A stretch of DNA of 64,000 nt from Cricetulus griseus (GCF_003668045.3 NW_023276806.1:85796668-85860667); one strand, 5' to 3'; positions 35,461 to 47,728 are shown, numbered from the stretch's first letter. A program made the numbers and translations. The notes: a model not told the origin generated them from the sequence alone.

Positions 35461-38400
35461 ACTACAAAATTGATATTTCATGGGCAATAAGGCACAGAAA
35501 TATCTTTAACAGTATATTTATTATTGCTTTGAGTACAAGATATGATACATATAATATGTAATGTTATTTAATCATTGTGATATAATGATATTAACATGTT
35601 ATATGATGACATGGGCCATTATCACATAATCATTATGTATTATGAAATTATGAAATGATAAATATCGTTGAAATTATATAATATATAGAGATAAAATAAA
35701 ATTTTACAGAGTTGAATGAGGCAATACATGAACATAAGTGCATCATGTTCAAGAGATGCTACTCCTAATAGTATAAGATTGTAAATTAGTAATATGAAAT
35801 ATAGAAGTATGGAAAAATTCATAACATTTCAAAAGATACAGAAAAGACATTTAACAAAATGCAATATTTGCTCCTGATAAAGCATTAAAGCAAAATAGAA
35901 ACAGAGGAAAACATCTGAACCTGAAAAAACTCATCAATTAAACACCTCAGTTAACATCATAATGGTGAAAGATTGATTGTCTCTATGTAGAAAATACCAA
36001 CAAATCTCCAAAGTATTAGGTTCTAAATTTACAAAACGTTAGGATGCCAACCCATGTTAACTTTTCAAAATGAATTAAATTTCTACATACTAAGAATGAA
36101 AAATCTGAAATTCAAACTTAAATATGCATACAATACTGCATCTAAAACAAAATGATTTAGAATCAGAAAACCTAGCTGAATTATTTTTACACTTATTTTG
36201 TGTAACTGTAGGAACAAAGCAGATTAGTGGTGGTTAAGGTTGGGAAGGATGAAGAGAAAACTGACTTCAAAAGGAGTGTAGGGACTTTTTGGAGTAAATG
36301 CTTTCTAAAAACTTAGGTTGTAGTTACACTGTTATACATATTTGTCAAAATTTGCTTGGGGAATTTCATCATGTTCAAAACAAGCCTTTCCTATACTTCT
36401 TCATAACCAAAGAACAAACAGAAAAATGAAGACAAGGCAAAAACAATGTTTTAAGCTCTATTAATGTTGCTACTCACAGATCACAGCCACCATCAACTTC
36501 GTGTACATCATTCTAGGTCGTTTTCAATATAAATACTAACAACTGCTTAACACGAAAAGAGAACTAAGCTACAGATACAGTTTAGGAGTTTTTCTTTTAA
36601 TTCTAAAATATGTCACAAATACATTAACAGTTTTATTTTTAAAAGTGATAAAAACAAGGAACATGAACTATAGTTTTCCTAGAGTGGCATGAACGAACTT
36701 CTGAGTATGTAATATTCCATCATGAATTCTATGAACATCAATAAAACTTGTTAATAATTCAATCTAGTTTGCAGGTAGGTCTTATATTCTCTAAGGTATG
36801 TACTTTCTAATTTTCTTAAATAAAATTTTAAAAGGGTAAAAAGGAATAAATTGCTAATTTTGTGGGGATTTCAGGATAATTAAAAATAAAAAGGAAGACA
36901 GGAAAGGAGGGAAATGATGTCAATACAATATTCATATATGAAATCTCCAAAGAATACAAAGAATGAACATAGGAGCAGGAATAATATCATTTGGAAGAGA
37001 GAAAGGGTTCTGTGTTGCCATCAACTTTTCCTAAATTTAGGAAAAGATTCAGTGCTTATACATCGGAAGGTTACTCTATTTAAACCTATTTAAACAATTT
37101 GATGATGATGGTTGTGGCGGCGGCGGTGGGAGTGATGATAATGAAAGGAGAAAAAAAAAAAAAACAAAAAAAACCAAAACAAAACCCAGTGTCTAAAATG
37201 TAATGAGTGATCCTATTAGTTCCACCAGAATAAAATCATACAGTCTACGTATGTGGTCTTTTCAGCCACATCTGTCATGAGCCATTCTTATATCACCAAA
37301 TGCAAACTACTGAGCACATGTTTACTAGATGAGACAGGAAAGTATTCACTGATTTTTCACTCAAAAGAAAACTGCTATAGGATAACAGGTGACAGTTCTT
37401 TGCAGCGTGCTCTTAGGGTTTCTAGGCTCTTCAGAATCTAGGCTCAATATAATCTCATCAATAAAGAAAAAAAACTCTTAACAAAATTATGTTAAACAAG
37501 ATAGAAAAAGTAGATTTTCAACCATTACGTTCTTAATATTCAAATACTTTGGGTAGGAAGCGTGGTTAGGACACAGGAAATAATTATAAAAATACTTAAA
37601 ACATAGGGAAACGAATATTAAGTAATGACTATATAGCAAATGTCTAATAAATGCAACTCATTAATTTTAAGACTTCATGGATCACGTTTTCATTAAGCAT
37701 TCTGTAAAACAATTTGATATTCTCCTCCAAAGCTTAGCTACACTAAAACAGAAGTTGCACTTAATATAGAATGCTCAGAACAATAAAGGTTTTAGTTTAT
37801 TTTTTAAGTTATCTAAAATCCACATGATCAATTTTTGGTAAACTTTTTTAGTCTATGTTACTTTACTCTTAGGGAAAAAAGACCTACAATTCTTATAAGA
37901 AAAGATTGACTATTAGTAGACAATCTTAATGATTTAAATTTAAAAATATTGAAAGGCAATCAATTCTAAGAAACTAATTATATAATTCCACAGTAAATTG
38001 TTTGGGATGACTCTGAACCCACTTAGAAATGACCTGCACATCTGATGTGTAAACAGCCATCTAAACCTTACACACTTGTCAGTCTTTCAGTAATGAAGTC
38101 GGGGAAAATAAATTCACAGACACCCAAGTGAATTAGCACTGTAAGTGACAGAAGCCCTTCTAAATCCTCTGTTTACACTGGGGATTAGTGAAGTAGATTT
38201 GGAGTTGCACACTGAACAGTCCATGGTCAAGGGAACCTGCTCCCTGTCAGCCCGCAGGGCATAAGGACAAAGCATGGTCCTGGTAGGAAGTGACCCATAA
38301 ACATATTCCTACCCAGGATTTATACAAAGCCAGTCTGCCTCACAGAAACTCCATATGACCATTAACTGGCCTGCAAGGCCTGCCAGGAGGCCTAATTACA

Positions 38401-39144
38401 GGTCTACAGAGCCCAATAACAAAAGCTGAAGGGCTTTAGCCTAGGGATGATCTGCTTTATACTGACTTGATAGAGTCCATATAGAGGACCCAAAAGAAAG
38501 AGGTTTAGCTTTAAAATTCTCCCCAGAGATCCAGCATTGTACTCTAGTCTAGAAGGCCCACATGCAACATACTTCAGTTAGGCTTAAACATACCACTCTC
38601 TCAGAATTAACATTCAACTACTGTCTGCTTAACATCTGCTCATACATGGCGAGTTGCTGTGATATTGTCAAGACTCTCACTGATAGCTTTCTTCTTACTA
38701 AATACTATTAGAGGTAAGTAACAATCATTCAAATATAAACATGAAATAAATGCTAAAACAGATAACATACCTTCTAAAAGCAAGAGTCTTATTATTTCAT
38801 TTAGAAAACAGTAGTTTTATCTTTTTGATAAAACATTAGATCCATTGTTGGAAACAAAGTTAAATTAACATTATCATTTTGATTTTGTATCCAAGCTATT
38901 CAATTTTGCATAGAACTCTGAAGTTTGCAAAAACTACACTTGATGAAAAAAGTTTTAACAAATACCTATTTTAAAGTAATGTTTTTAAATTTTTATTATA
39001 TCTAACAGCTTATGTATGCTAGCACGAGAAGATACGTGACTCAACCTCTCTTGAATAACTTCATAAAGTCACTCAGGTAATACCATAAAGAACAACTGCT
39101 GAGTTTCCCACCTAACATTATTTTGGGAATGCTAAGGACTTTAC
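35461..39144. other. Second repeat-depleted tract, about 3.7 kb
   Basis: No young SINE or LINE and no gene seen. A very AT-rich part lies at 35515-35700. A short GATGAT / GGCGGCGGC stretch lies at 37100-37125 and an A-run at 37149-37175. The more GC-balanced block at 38000-38650 is listed separately. Confidence 0.55.
38000..38660. promoter_or_regulatory. Candidate conserved block D
   Basis: Locally GC-balanced unique sequence in an AT-rich intron, with 'ccctgtcagcccgcagggca', 'tgaccattaactggcctgca' and 'ggaggcctaattacaggtct' (a TAATTA core). No coding frame and no splice pair fit. Regulatory function is inference. Confidence 0.35.
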
Positions 39145-39300
39145 TGTAATAATTTATTTCACTCTCATAACAGCTCTGAAAGTTCATATTGTTATTTTCA
39201 TTTTATGAATGAACAAATGACATTCAGCAAGCATTAGCAATGCTGCTATAAGTTTCTCAGCAACTAGGAGCAGCACCTCAGGCTCCCAGCTGCAAAACTA
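39145..39300 (-). mobile_element. MIR SINE relic
   Basis: 'cactctcataacagctctga' and 'cattttatgaatgaacaaat' follow the complement of the MIR core and 3' part. Confidence 0.6.
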
Positions 39301-39349
39301 AATACCACATTGAAATGCTTCTCACATTAAATTGCTAACATTTACTGGA

Positions 39350-39505
39350 ACAGTTTGGACCAGCGAGTTTATAGCATTTTATAGGTATTAACCTAAATTC
39401 CATAACAAGAAGATAAGGCTATAAAGGAGAATGACTTGTCTAAGTGCAAGTTATGTTAATGATCAAACCAGCAACAATCTAGACTACTGACATGACCTCA
39501 AAGAG
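39350..39505 (-). mobile_element. Second MIR-like relic
   Basis: 'gcattttataggtattaacc' then 'agataaggctataaaggaga' and 'atgacttgtctaagtgcaag' follow the same order as the MIR complement. Confidence 0.5.
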
Positions 39506-39965
39506 ACCACACAGAGAAAAATGAATCTAAAAACTACTGATATAAAGTCTGAATAAACTTTTTCATCATTTGCTCTGCTTGGGAATAGGGGAGTCTCCTA
39601 ACATGAAAACTTCTGTCACAACAAATCATCCTATTTCAGGGGTCAGAAACCTATGGAGCAATCTCTCTATCAGCTGTAAAACTGTAAAGCAGAGTAGCTT
39701 TCTACTGCCCCTGAATTAGTTAACTGTACCAATTATCTTCATTTGTAATTCTTGGAATCACACACGCATTTAATGCTAGACTGAAATTAGGTGTTGGAAC
39801 TCCTGAGATCATAAGTCTATGTGAAGGGGAAGGGTCAGGACTTGGTTTCAGAGCACCTAATGAGTAACTGAGGAAATCAAATCTCAATTTAATATGCTGC
39901 AGAGGAACTGAGACACCTGTGGTATATTGATTGCTAAGCAAAACTTATGATACGGGATATGTATT
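39506..39965. other. Unique sequence
   Basis: No gene or repeat recognised. Confidence 0.5.
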
Positions 39966-40020
39966 ATGTATGTATGTATGTATGTATGTATGTATGTATG
40001 TATGTATGTATGTATGTATA
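39966..40020 (+). repeat. (TGTA)n microsatellite, about 13 units
   Basis: Uninterrupted tetranucleotide run. Confidence 0.97.
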
Positions 40021-41164
40021 AAAATAATCTGTGTTTAACAATTAGCCAACTTCCATCCAGGAAGGGTCACTGAAATGAGGGTACCTATTTAAGACAGGAA
40101 ATTAAAGATTGTAACATTAATCTAGATTTTCCAAAGTTATACAACTAGACGCTATGAATGTTCTATATAGTTAAGGGAAAAAAAAGCTTTTTTATGAGTT
40201 GAGCTCTATTCCTTTTGCATTATTAATCAAAACCATTTCAGAATCTAAAGCAGATCTGATGTTAGAACTTATTGTACTGTAATGTAAATATACAAAGTCT
40301 ACAAAAGTTTACAAAAATAAAATATGCATTTGGTAATATTCTCTCTCACTCTCCTTTCTGACCAAAAAAGCTCAAGCACTGAAACTACAGATGTAAGAGA
40401 TCAAAAGTCCTAATCAGCTATGCAAGTTTTCATGATTGTAAAATGGAGTTAATTACCTAAGATAAAGGACTTAGAAAAGTACTTTGAAAACTTGAGGTAC
40501 AATCCCAAGTGTCATAGACATTATTTAGATGATAAAGTACTGTTATATAGAGATTTTAAGGTACGTTGCTTTATCAAACACGAAATAAAAGAAATTCCTA
40601 ATTTTCCTCATGGCATTGGAAATATCATTTTTAAGATTCATGTAGCAATAATTATAATAGACACAAGCAGTTAACTGAGCTGAGCATGGTGTACAATGGT
40701 AAGTCAGCACCCAGGAGGTCGGGGAAAGAAGGCAGGCCATGGTTATGAAGAAAGACCTTTTCTAAAATAAGAGGGGAAATTAAAGAGATATAGGAAGACA
40801 ATTATATAAGAAGTAGTTCCTTTTATGCTGGGGGAAAACATGTATCTCTTTTGGAAAATTCTTTAGGCTTGTGAAAATACTTAGTAAAAAATGAGTTTTT
40901 TGAGGGGAAGGGTTTTTGAAACAAGCAGTTCATATTGGAATGGTGCTATCAAGTCAAACAACAGTAAAAGCAAGAGTAATGGAGGCAAGTCCTTAGGTGA
41001 AACTCATCTTCCTTCTTCCTCCTGTTTTGATAATCATGCTTCATAATATTTCTGTCATGTTTTAACTTAAAGTTTATATTTACAAAGTCATATTATATCA
41101 TAGTCATCAAAAACTTTATTTTTTGGAATATCACAAAATTCATCCATCAGTTACAATTACCATT
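40021..41164. other. Mostly unique sequence with faint old SINE traces
   Basis: A possible MIR trace near 40425-40495 ('gattgtaaaatggagttaat') and a possible B1/ID trace near 40676-40770 ('gctgagcatggtgtacaatg'). Nothing else recognised. Confidence 0.4.
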
Positions 41165-41850
41165 TAAATATTTCTGAAGCTTTTAAATTTATTTTTAGGT
41201 GAGCATATAAAGTAATAGGCAATTAGGGCATTTCATGAATACATGTCATTTTACTTTGCCCTCAATCATTCCCCTGTCCCAGTTTCCCTGAGGGCTGGTT
41301 CCATTCCTTAGACAGTCATCCCATTCTCCGTTCATGTCACATGTATCCATTACTTTCTCTGCATCCCCACATTAAGATTTCTTCCAACACTCTCATAATC
41401 ACCTTTCTAGCTTCATGATCTACACATATATATGCAAATATATACACATATGCAATTTTAATTTTATGTTCTATATATAACATGGTATTTTGCTGTCTGA
41501 ATCTGCTTATTTCATTTAGTATTACCAGTTCCACCCACTTTCTTGGAAATGTCATGATTTCATTATTTTTTTCAGCCAATTAAAATTTCACGGTATATGT
41601 ATCTCATTTTCTTTGTTCATCTGCTGACATCTAGGCTGAGTCCATTTCTGCTATCATGAAATATGCAGTAATGAATACAGAAGTACAAGTATGTCTGTGG
41701 TACTCATTTAAAGTCCTTCCAGTATATAGCCTATTCATAGTTTCTTGAGTAACTTCTATTCTAATTCCTACAGCGAGCACATATTCAAAGGTTTATCAGA
41801 TGATTAATTTCTTCACAAATAACTTATCTATCAGAGATTAATAGTTGGCA
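41165..41850 (-). mobile_element. Ancient L1 ORF2/3' fragment
   Basis: 'ggtattttgctgtctgaatc', 'tttcatttagtattaccagt' and 'ttcatctgctgacatctagg' are the complement of the old mammalian L1 ORF2 C-terminal region. Heavily decayed, with no long frame. Confidence 0.65.
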
Positions 41851-43261
41851 TTTCATTATGGTGTTATAATAGAGACAAAAAACCTACCAGAGAAAGGGAA
41901 TAGGAGAAAGCAAAACAAAACATGAGCAAAAAGTTCCAGGTAGAAAAGAACATAGGCAATTCAGGGAATAATTATAGGTTACAGTATGAATTCTAAGAAA
42001 TGAAGTTTTAGAGTTTGTTAATCTCTTGGGCACATACACAAAGGACTCTACATTCTACTACAGAAACACTTGCCCATGCATGTTCATTGCTGTTCTATTT
42101 ACAATAGCCAGAAATTTCAGAAGCCTAGGTATATATTAACAGATGAATAGTTCAAGAAAATGTAGTACATTTACACAATGGAATATTACTCAGCTGTTAA
42201 AAGAAACAAAATCATAAAATTTGAAAGTAAATGTATGGAGCTAGAAAAAAAAATCATCCTGAGTAAGAAATTTCAGACCCAAAGAGACAAATATGGTGTG
42301 TATTCTCTTATACGCAAATGACAGCTTTTAAGTCTTTTATAGGCATGCAACCATCCATATGATCATAGAGGTTAGGTACAGAATAAGGGAAGGAGGGAAG
42401 GATTTCCCAATGGAACAGAGGATTAAATGGAGAGAGGAAGGGAAGAAAGAAGGGGAAAGGGAAAAAATAGGGGGAGTGACAGCTAATACAAACGGTCATT
42501 TGAGAAATCATAAGGAAATCTACTACAGTAGAATCTGCTTAAAATATATACTTATATAAAAATAAATATAAATGGAATCAGCAAATAATGGGGAAGAAAA
42601 AAAATCCCAACTAGGCACCTCTTGCCATCAAGTGAATCCTCCAGTACCAGAAATGGGTTACATCTACTTGAGTTGCTGGTCAGAGGAGGCTTATGAGGAT
42701 CCCCAGTCAACTCAGGCAATTGCTAAAACTACTGTTGGCTTTCCACAAATTGGAGGTACGGCCCCGTTGCTGCAGAGAACACATACATAGAACAGTGAAT
42801 GCAGAGAAGTGGTACCAGTGTTTAACTAGGACCTTCACCCCTGCTGACTAGTGTCCATGATACTGAAGGGTACTGTGCATGTTACCAGAGGAGAAAAGTA
42901 AACACCACTCACTACAAACCCTTTGATCTACAATGGTGACCTGCCTGTAAGACAGACCACTACAAAGCTTGTGGGAGTGACCAACCAATACCTGATTGGA
43001 TTTATCGCCCACTCCATGAGATGGAACCCATGTCTGGCCCTGTTAGAGTGGTTAAAAACATAACTAGATAGGTCACAGACCTAGGAGAAAACCAAATACT
43101 ATTGCTCTGCTAAAGGAATATAGCAATAAAAGAACTCCATGACACTCTACTATACTCACAGATCAGTGTGTTGGTCAGCCATCATCAGAGAAGCTTCCTT
43201 CTACAGGATATAGGAACTAATACAGAGACCCACAACTGGGCAATGTAGAGGGAGGGAGGAA

Positions 43262-43266
<5 letters not shown>

Positions 43267-43329
<63 letters not shown>
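43267..43329 (+). repeat. (GA)n tract, about 31 units
   Basis: Uninterrupted GA run within the L1 3' UTR. Confidence 0.97.
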
Positions 43330-43332
<3 letters not shown>

Positions 43333-43685
43333 CCTCCTCTCATGCAGAAAGATTATAAGAGCCATTATAAAAATGCAAGAAAACAAGGAAAGGAAACATA
43401 ATAACTGAACTGATGACATATGAACTCACAGAGACTATGGCAGTATGCACAGGGCCTGTACAAGTCTAAGCCAGATGCAATCCCAATATTGAGAGGGAAA
43501 GTGGATATAAGCCCCCAACCCTAGCCCAGAAGCTATCTCCAAGTGATAACCATTCTCAAAGGAAAAACTAGTTTCATCCAAAGGAGTTCCATTGGGTATA
43601 CAGAGTATACTTAATGTCAGGCCCCATGCCCAGTAATAGTAGATGGCCAACATGAAATGAACTCAATGCTATTTGTAGAGATGTC

Positions 43686-43686
43686 T

Positions 43687-43755
<69 letters not shown>

Positions 43756-43780
43756 TTCTCTCTTTCTCTCTCCCTCTCTC
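43686..43780 (+). repeat. (TC)n tract, about 95 bp, slightly interrupted
   Basis: TC run with a few A and T interruptions. Complementary to the GA tracts at 43267 and 43974. Confidence 0.97.
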
Positions 43781-43970
43781 AGATGTTTTGTCTTACAATG
43801 ACTTGTTTGGGCATTTTTTTTAACCTTCCTGGTTTTTGGCTTATATATTATGATTTCAGGTACTGTGATTTTATGTGACTGTGTATTGCTCATGCTTTTT
43901 CTATGTTTTCTAATTTTAGTTTGTTTATAATTCTAGTTTGTTGTTTTTGTTTAAAATTTGTTTGTTTGCT

Positions 43971-43973
<3 letters not shown>

Positions 43974-44016
<43 letters not shown>
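43974..44016 (+). repeat. (GA)n tract, about 21 units
   Basis: Uninterrupted GA run near the L1 3' end. Confidence 0.97.
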
Positions 44017-44019
<3 letters not shown>

Positions 44020-44115
44020 CCTAGAGTTAGATAGGTGGGGAGGATCTGAGAGAATATGAGGAAGGGGAAAGAAGTAAGAATATACTGTATGTAGAAATTT
44101 TTTTCAATTAAAAAT

Positions 44116-44454
44116 ACAGAGATAAAAAATGAAAAGTGTGTGGATCCATTGCACAGAATCTAAAGAGTCTTAAACAGGTATAAAACTGTTTTTGTACTGA
44201 CAGACACTGGATAATTTTTAGCATTATGAAATGGTGCCTGAGACTGCTGACCACAAAAATCCTAGCCTGAGCTAGGATTAGGTACTTCATATGTTATAAT
44301 TATTTGTTGTCACAATAACCCTGAAAGACAGTTACCATTCTTACCTCTCATTGGTGATGGATTTATGATACAAAAAATCTCCAAACCTAAAGACTTTCAA
44401 AAAACTAACTAAAAGTATAATAATCTCTTATTAATATCATAGGGAACCGTTTGT
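44116..44454. other. Unique sequence
   Basis: No gene or repeat recognised. Confidence 0.45.
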
Positions 44455-45070
44455 ACATTGCAGTTGAGAATACAAAGTGGTTTGTCTATTATGGAAAATT
44501 GTTGGGGATTTTTAAAGAATTAAAGGATTGCCGAATGACCTCACAATTATTCCTTTACAAAAATACTCTCAGAATCTAAAAGCAGGTGCTCAGATCAATT
44601 TTGTGTATTTATAATGTTACTCAACAATATTAAAAACCAGAAAGTGTTCAAATTTTTATCACTGAATTAATGTGTAAGCCAAGTTGTACACAAATATTAT
44701 TCAGCAATAAAAAGAAATGAACCTATAAAAACCTATTGATGTGTTACAACATGGATATACTTCCCAAACAGACCACATGACAGATATAAAAACCTACATA
44801 TTAAGCCAGGCAGTGGCATTGCACACCCTTAATCCCAGCACTTGGGAGGCAAAGGAAGGAGGATCTCTTTGAGTTCAAGGCCACCCTGGTCTACAAAGCT
44901 CCAAAGAGAAACACTGTCTCGACAAAGAAAAAAGAAAAAGAAAAGAAAAAAAAAAAAACCAAAAAACAAAAAACCAAAACCCTGTCTCTTCGTATGAAAT
45001 TACAGAGACAGAAGGCAGATTGGTGGTTGTCAGAAACAAGGAAAATGAGAAGAAACTATTAAAAGGTAAG
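44455..45070 (+). mobile_element. Ancient L1 ORF2 fragment, split by a B1
   Basis: 'tatggaaaattgttggggat', 'aatattattcagcaataaaa' and 'gttacaacatggatatactt' follow the old mammalian L1 ORF2 end. After the B1 it resumes with 'gagacagaaggcagattggt' and 'ggttgtcagaaacaagg'. Confidence 0.7.
44805..44985 (+). mobile_element. B1 SINE nested in an ancient L1
   Basis: 'gccaggcagtggcattgcac', 'ccttaatcccagcacttggg', 'gagttcaaggccaccctggt' and an AAAAG/CAAAA-rich tail. Confidence 0.93.
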
Positions 45071-45373
45071 GGGTTGTCTTATTGAGGCTGATGCCAAGTC
45101 CCGCCTCTCCCCTTCTTCATGTTTGTATGTTAATTGATAGTCCACACCACCCAGCTATCTACTTTCCCTCTGAGGCAATAAAGCATCTTCAAAATTAACA
45201 CTATATATTTTTCAAAGAAATATAAAACATTACATCGTTACATATCATTCTTTTCATAGTAGTAGCATGAAAAACAGCAGTCGGATAAAAAATAATCACT
45301 GAATTAGTGGTAATGAAAAGTAGCATAAAGTTTTCATAAAGCAGTTCAGCACAATGTATAAAAACCTATCCTA
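45071..45373. other. Unclassified sequence
   Basis: No gene. A slightly GC-rich piece at 45095-45185 is not recognised. Confidence 0.4.
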
Positions 45374-45582
45374 CAGCCTGTACACATGGGGGAGGACCTA
45401 GGCCCTGCCCTGCATGATATGACAGACTTTTGGGAACCCCCATAGAGGGCCGTACCCTCCCTGGGGAGCAGAGGAGGGATGAGGAAGGGGGCTGGTGGGG
45501 GGTTAGAGGGAGGGGAGGGAAAGGGAGAAGGGATTGACATGTGAAGCAAGCTTGTTTCTAATTTGAACTAATAAAAAAACCC
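45374..45582 (+). mobile_element. L1 3' terminus, short insertion
   Basis: 'gcctgtacacatgggggagg', 'cctaggccctgccctgcatg', a G-rich run, 'gacatgtgaagcaagcttgt' and an A tail. Likely target duplication: 'cctatccta' precedes it (from 45364) and recurs in 'cccctatcctataa' just after the tail. Confidence 0.9.
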
Positions 45583-45800
45583 CTATCCTATAAATTAATA
45601 CTCTATAATCTCAAAAACTTATTTCTATAGTAATTTATAGTAACAATACATAATATAAGAGATTCTTGAGTCAATGGACACATATGTATTTGCTCAAAAA
45701 TATAACATCTGTCATCTGGTGGTCTGGAATTATCATTGAATCCTCAATTTGTCAGACAAGAAGAGATAAACTTTTGTAAACCCTTAAAAGGTAAATAAAA

Positions 45801-45862
<62 letters not shown>

Positions 45863-46512
45863 TACATTAAGATTTAAAGTTAAATTACTATGTAGAAAAT
45901 TATTATGTAGAAAACAGCATGGATTTTTAGACATATTGAAAGAAATAAAAGTCTTTCTGAAACTGTACCACTGGGAAATTAAACATGGCATTTTATGATT
46001 AGATGGCAACAAAACATATAGTACAATGAATTAGTCTAATGTAACTAGAGAAATTTTAAATAGCATTGGCCTCATTTTCTCCAAAATAATGGAAATCTTA
46101 ATCAATTGTAACCTACAAAAAAGTTAAGTGCAAATAGATCATAGTCTTAAATACGAATTACAAAATTAAAAAAAAAAAACTTCCAGGAGAAAATGTCAGG
46201 AAAAAAACCATGATCTAGAGTTAAAGAATTTTTTATTTCACCAAAAGTACAATCCATAAAAAATGAAAATTAACACAGATTTCATTAAAATTAAAATTTA
46301 AAACTAATACCTGTTTTATCCATAAACATGTAAGGAATGACTTTTTTTTTTTAGCACATACAGCTTTTCATTGGCAATAAATAGGTAACATAGATTCAAA
46401 CCTATAATCTATATCTGTAAGAATTTTAAAACGGGGAAAAACATTTGACTCATGTGTAAGTATGCCATCAGCCTGAGATTTACTTTTTATTTCATAAAAG
46501 TTAATTTTCAAC
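45583..46512. other. Unique sequence next to the Rsrc1 donor, with one CA repeat
   Basis: AT-rich intron with no other gene. The CA run is listed separately. Confidence 0.55.
45803..45859 (+). repeat. (CA)n microsatellite, about 28 units
   Basis: Uninterrupted CA run, about 0.66 kb from the Rsrc1 donor site. In the transcript sense it reads (UG)n. Confidence 0.98.
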
Positions 46513-46518
46513 ACTTAC

Positions 46519-46570
46519 CAGCAGCTTCAAGGACCAACTGTAATCTGGCTTTGGCCTGCTCAGCTGGTGG
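46519..46570 (-). CDS. Rsrc1: Rsrc1 internal coding exon (52 nt)
   Basis: Read on the minus strand, this exon encodes PPAEQAKARLQLVLEAA plus the first G of the next codon. I recognise the segment as RSRC1/SRrp53, where it is followed by Ala-Lys-Ala-Asp-Glu; the split codon G|CN fits that Ala. It links the N-terminal Arg/Ser-rich region to the C-terminal coiled coil. RSRC1 is a nuclear SR-related protein reported to act in pre-mRNA splicing, including 3' splice-site choice. The acceptor AG is the complement of 46571-46572, behind a short T run. A branch-point-like CTGAC (complement of 46602-46606) puts its A 33 nt from the exon. The donor is CTG|GTAAGT (complement of 46513-46518). The exon begins in phase 0 and is not a multiple of 3, so skipping it would shift the frame. 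No other Rsrc1 exon was found in the window. Confidence 0.92.
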
Positions 46571-46572
46571 CT

Positions 46573-47274
46573 AAAAAATCAACCATAAAAGACATTTCTC
46601 GGTCAGTTTTAACAAATGGATCTTTAAATTAAAGCACTACAAGCTATAAAAAAGGTAGAAAACCTTATCATGATCACTATTATTATCCATCTAAACTCTA
46701 TCACAGTAATAATCCACAACTAATTTGCACACCTATAATATCAAAGCACTTTTAATTAATATAATCCAACAATGATGAGGCTCTTTGGTTGTTACCTAAC
46801 TCTGTACCAATAAGCAATAATGCAAATAACTGTTAACTCAATAATGAGGCAAAAGCCATGAATTTAAGAACAGTTCTCAAATTGAATTATTTCCTTGCAT
46901 ATAGAAACATTAAATGACCTACCATTATTTGAATAAAGTAATAATAGAAGTCCTGTATGTGTCGGGAGTCAGACCCTAAAATTAAGTATTTTCTAACTAT
47001 ATTTGAAATGAGCAATTATGTGGAAGGTTAAGATATAGTATACCACACATATTTTCAGTTCCCATTAGCTCCCCTGTAGATAAGGTTTAACCTAACTTTC
47101 CTACCAGTGATTTCATTTCTAAGATTTGTAGGTGATATACTTATGGTATCCAAACATAGAACATAACCTGGTTATATTAATTATTATAACAGATCAGTTA
47201 AAAAGTATTTTTAGAACTTAGGACTTCACTTTGACATACATTTATAAAGATGTCTCAAGAAACTAGATAAACAA
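46573..47274. other. Unique sequence upstream of the Rsrc1 exon
   Basis: AT-rich. Holds the branch-point-like CTGAC for the acceptor (complement of 46602-46606). No repeat seen. Confidence 0.55.
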
Positions 47275-47728
47275 TCTAAAATTTTCCTTATGAATGTAAA
47301 TGCAAAAATACACAATAAATTACTTGCAAACCAAATCTAAGATCACATCATAAACATCATCTACCATGATCAACTAGAATTCACAGAGATGTGGGGATGG
47401 TTCAATATACAAAAATCAATAACTGAACTGCATCATATAAACAAACTAACTGGAAGACAAAACCCACACAATCACCTTATTAGAGGCAGAAAGAGCCTTT
47501 GATGAAATCTAGCACCCCTTCATGATAAAAGTCCCAGAGAGATTAGGGATACAAAGGATACTCAACATAATAAATGCAGTTTAACGCAAGCCGATAGCCA
47601 ACATCAAATTAAATGTAGAAAAACTCAAAGCAATTTCACCATATTCAGGAATAGGACAAGGCTGTCCAGTCTTTCCATACCTATACTATATAGTACTTAA
47701 AGTCTTAGCTAGAGCAATAATGATAAGG
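47275..47728 (+). pseudogene. L1 ORF2 reverse-transcriptase segment, decayed
   Basis: Translated in pieces it gives the RT core order seen in rodent L1: an 'IAYDK/HIINKLTG'-like part, 'AFDEI' near 47497 and 'GIGQGCPVFPYL' near 47650, with several stops and frameshifts. It ends at 'gctagagcaataatgataag', just before the RT catalytic Asp-Asp box. It cannot make an active protein. No host function is expected. Confidence 0.75.

Larger units (their letters stand above)
42028..44115 (+). mobile_element. L1 (Lx-like): ORF2 end plus long 3' UTR
   Basis: The ORF2 end has 'gttctatttacaatagccag', 'gtacatttacacaatggaat' and 'atcatcctgagtaagaaatt'. The 3' UTR has 'aggcacctcttgccatcaag', 'catcagagaagcttccttct' and a T-rich end. 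Three long GA/TC tracts lie in the UTR. ORF2 is broken. Confidence 0.82.
1..46518 (-). other. Rsrc1: Rsrc1 intron downstream of the 52-nt exon (partial)
   Basis: Inferred from the exon: everything left of the donor site is intron, running off the window. It is at least 46.5 kb long. Very long introns are a known property of RSRC1 in mammals. I looked for the next exon, which should start with a codon-completing base followed by codons for Lys-Ala-Asp-Glu-Ala-Leu-Lys, and did not find it. Confidence 0.85.

Noticed and set aside
35515..35700. AT-rich stretch with imperfect inverted repeats around 'aatcattgtgat'
   Set aside because: Arms are imperfect and the region is nearly all A/T, so chance pairing is expected.
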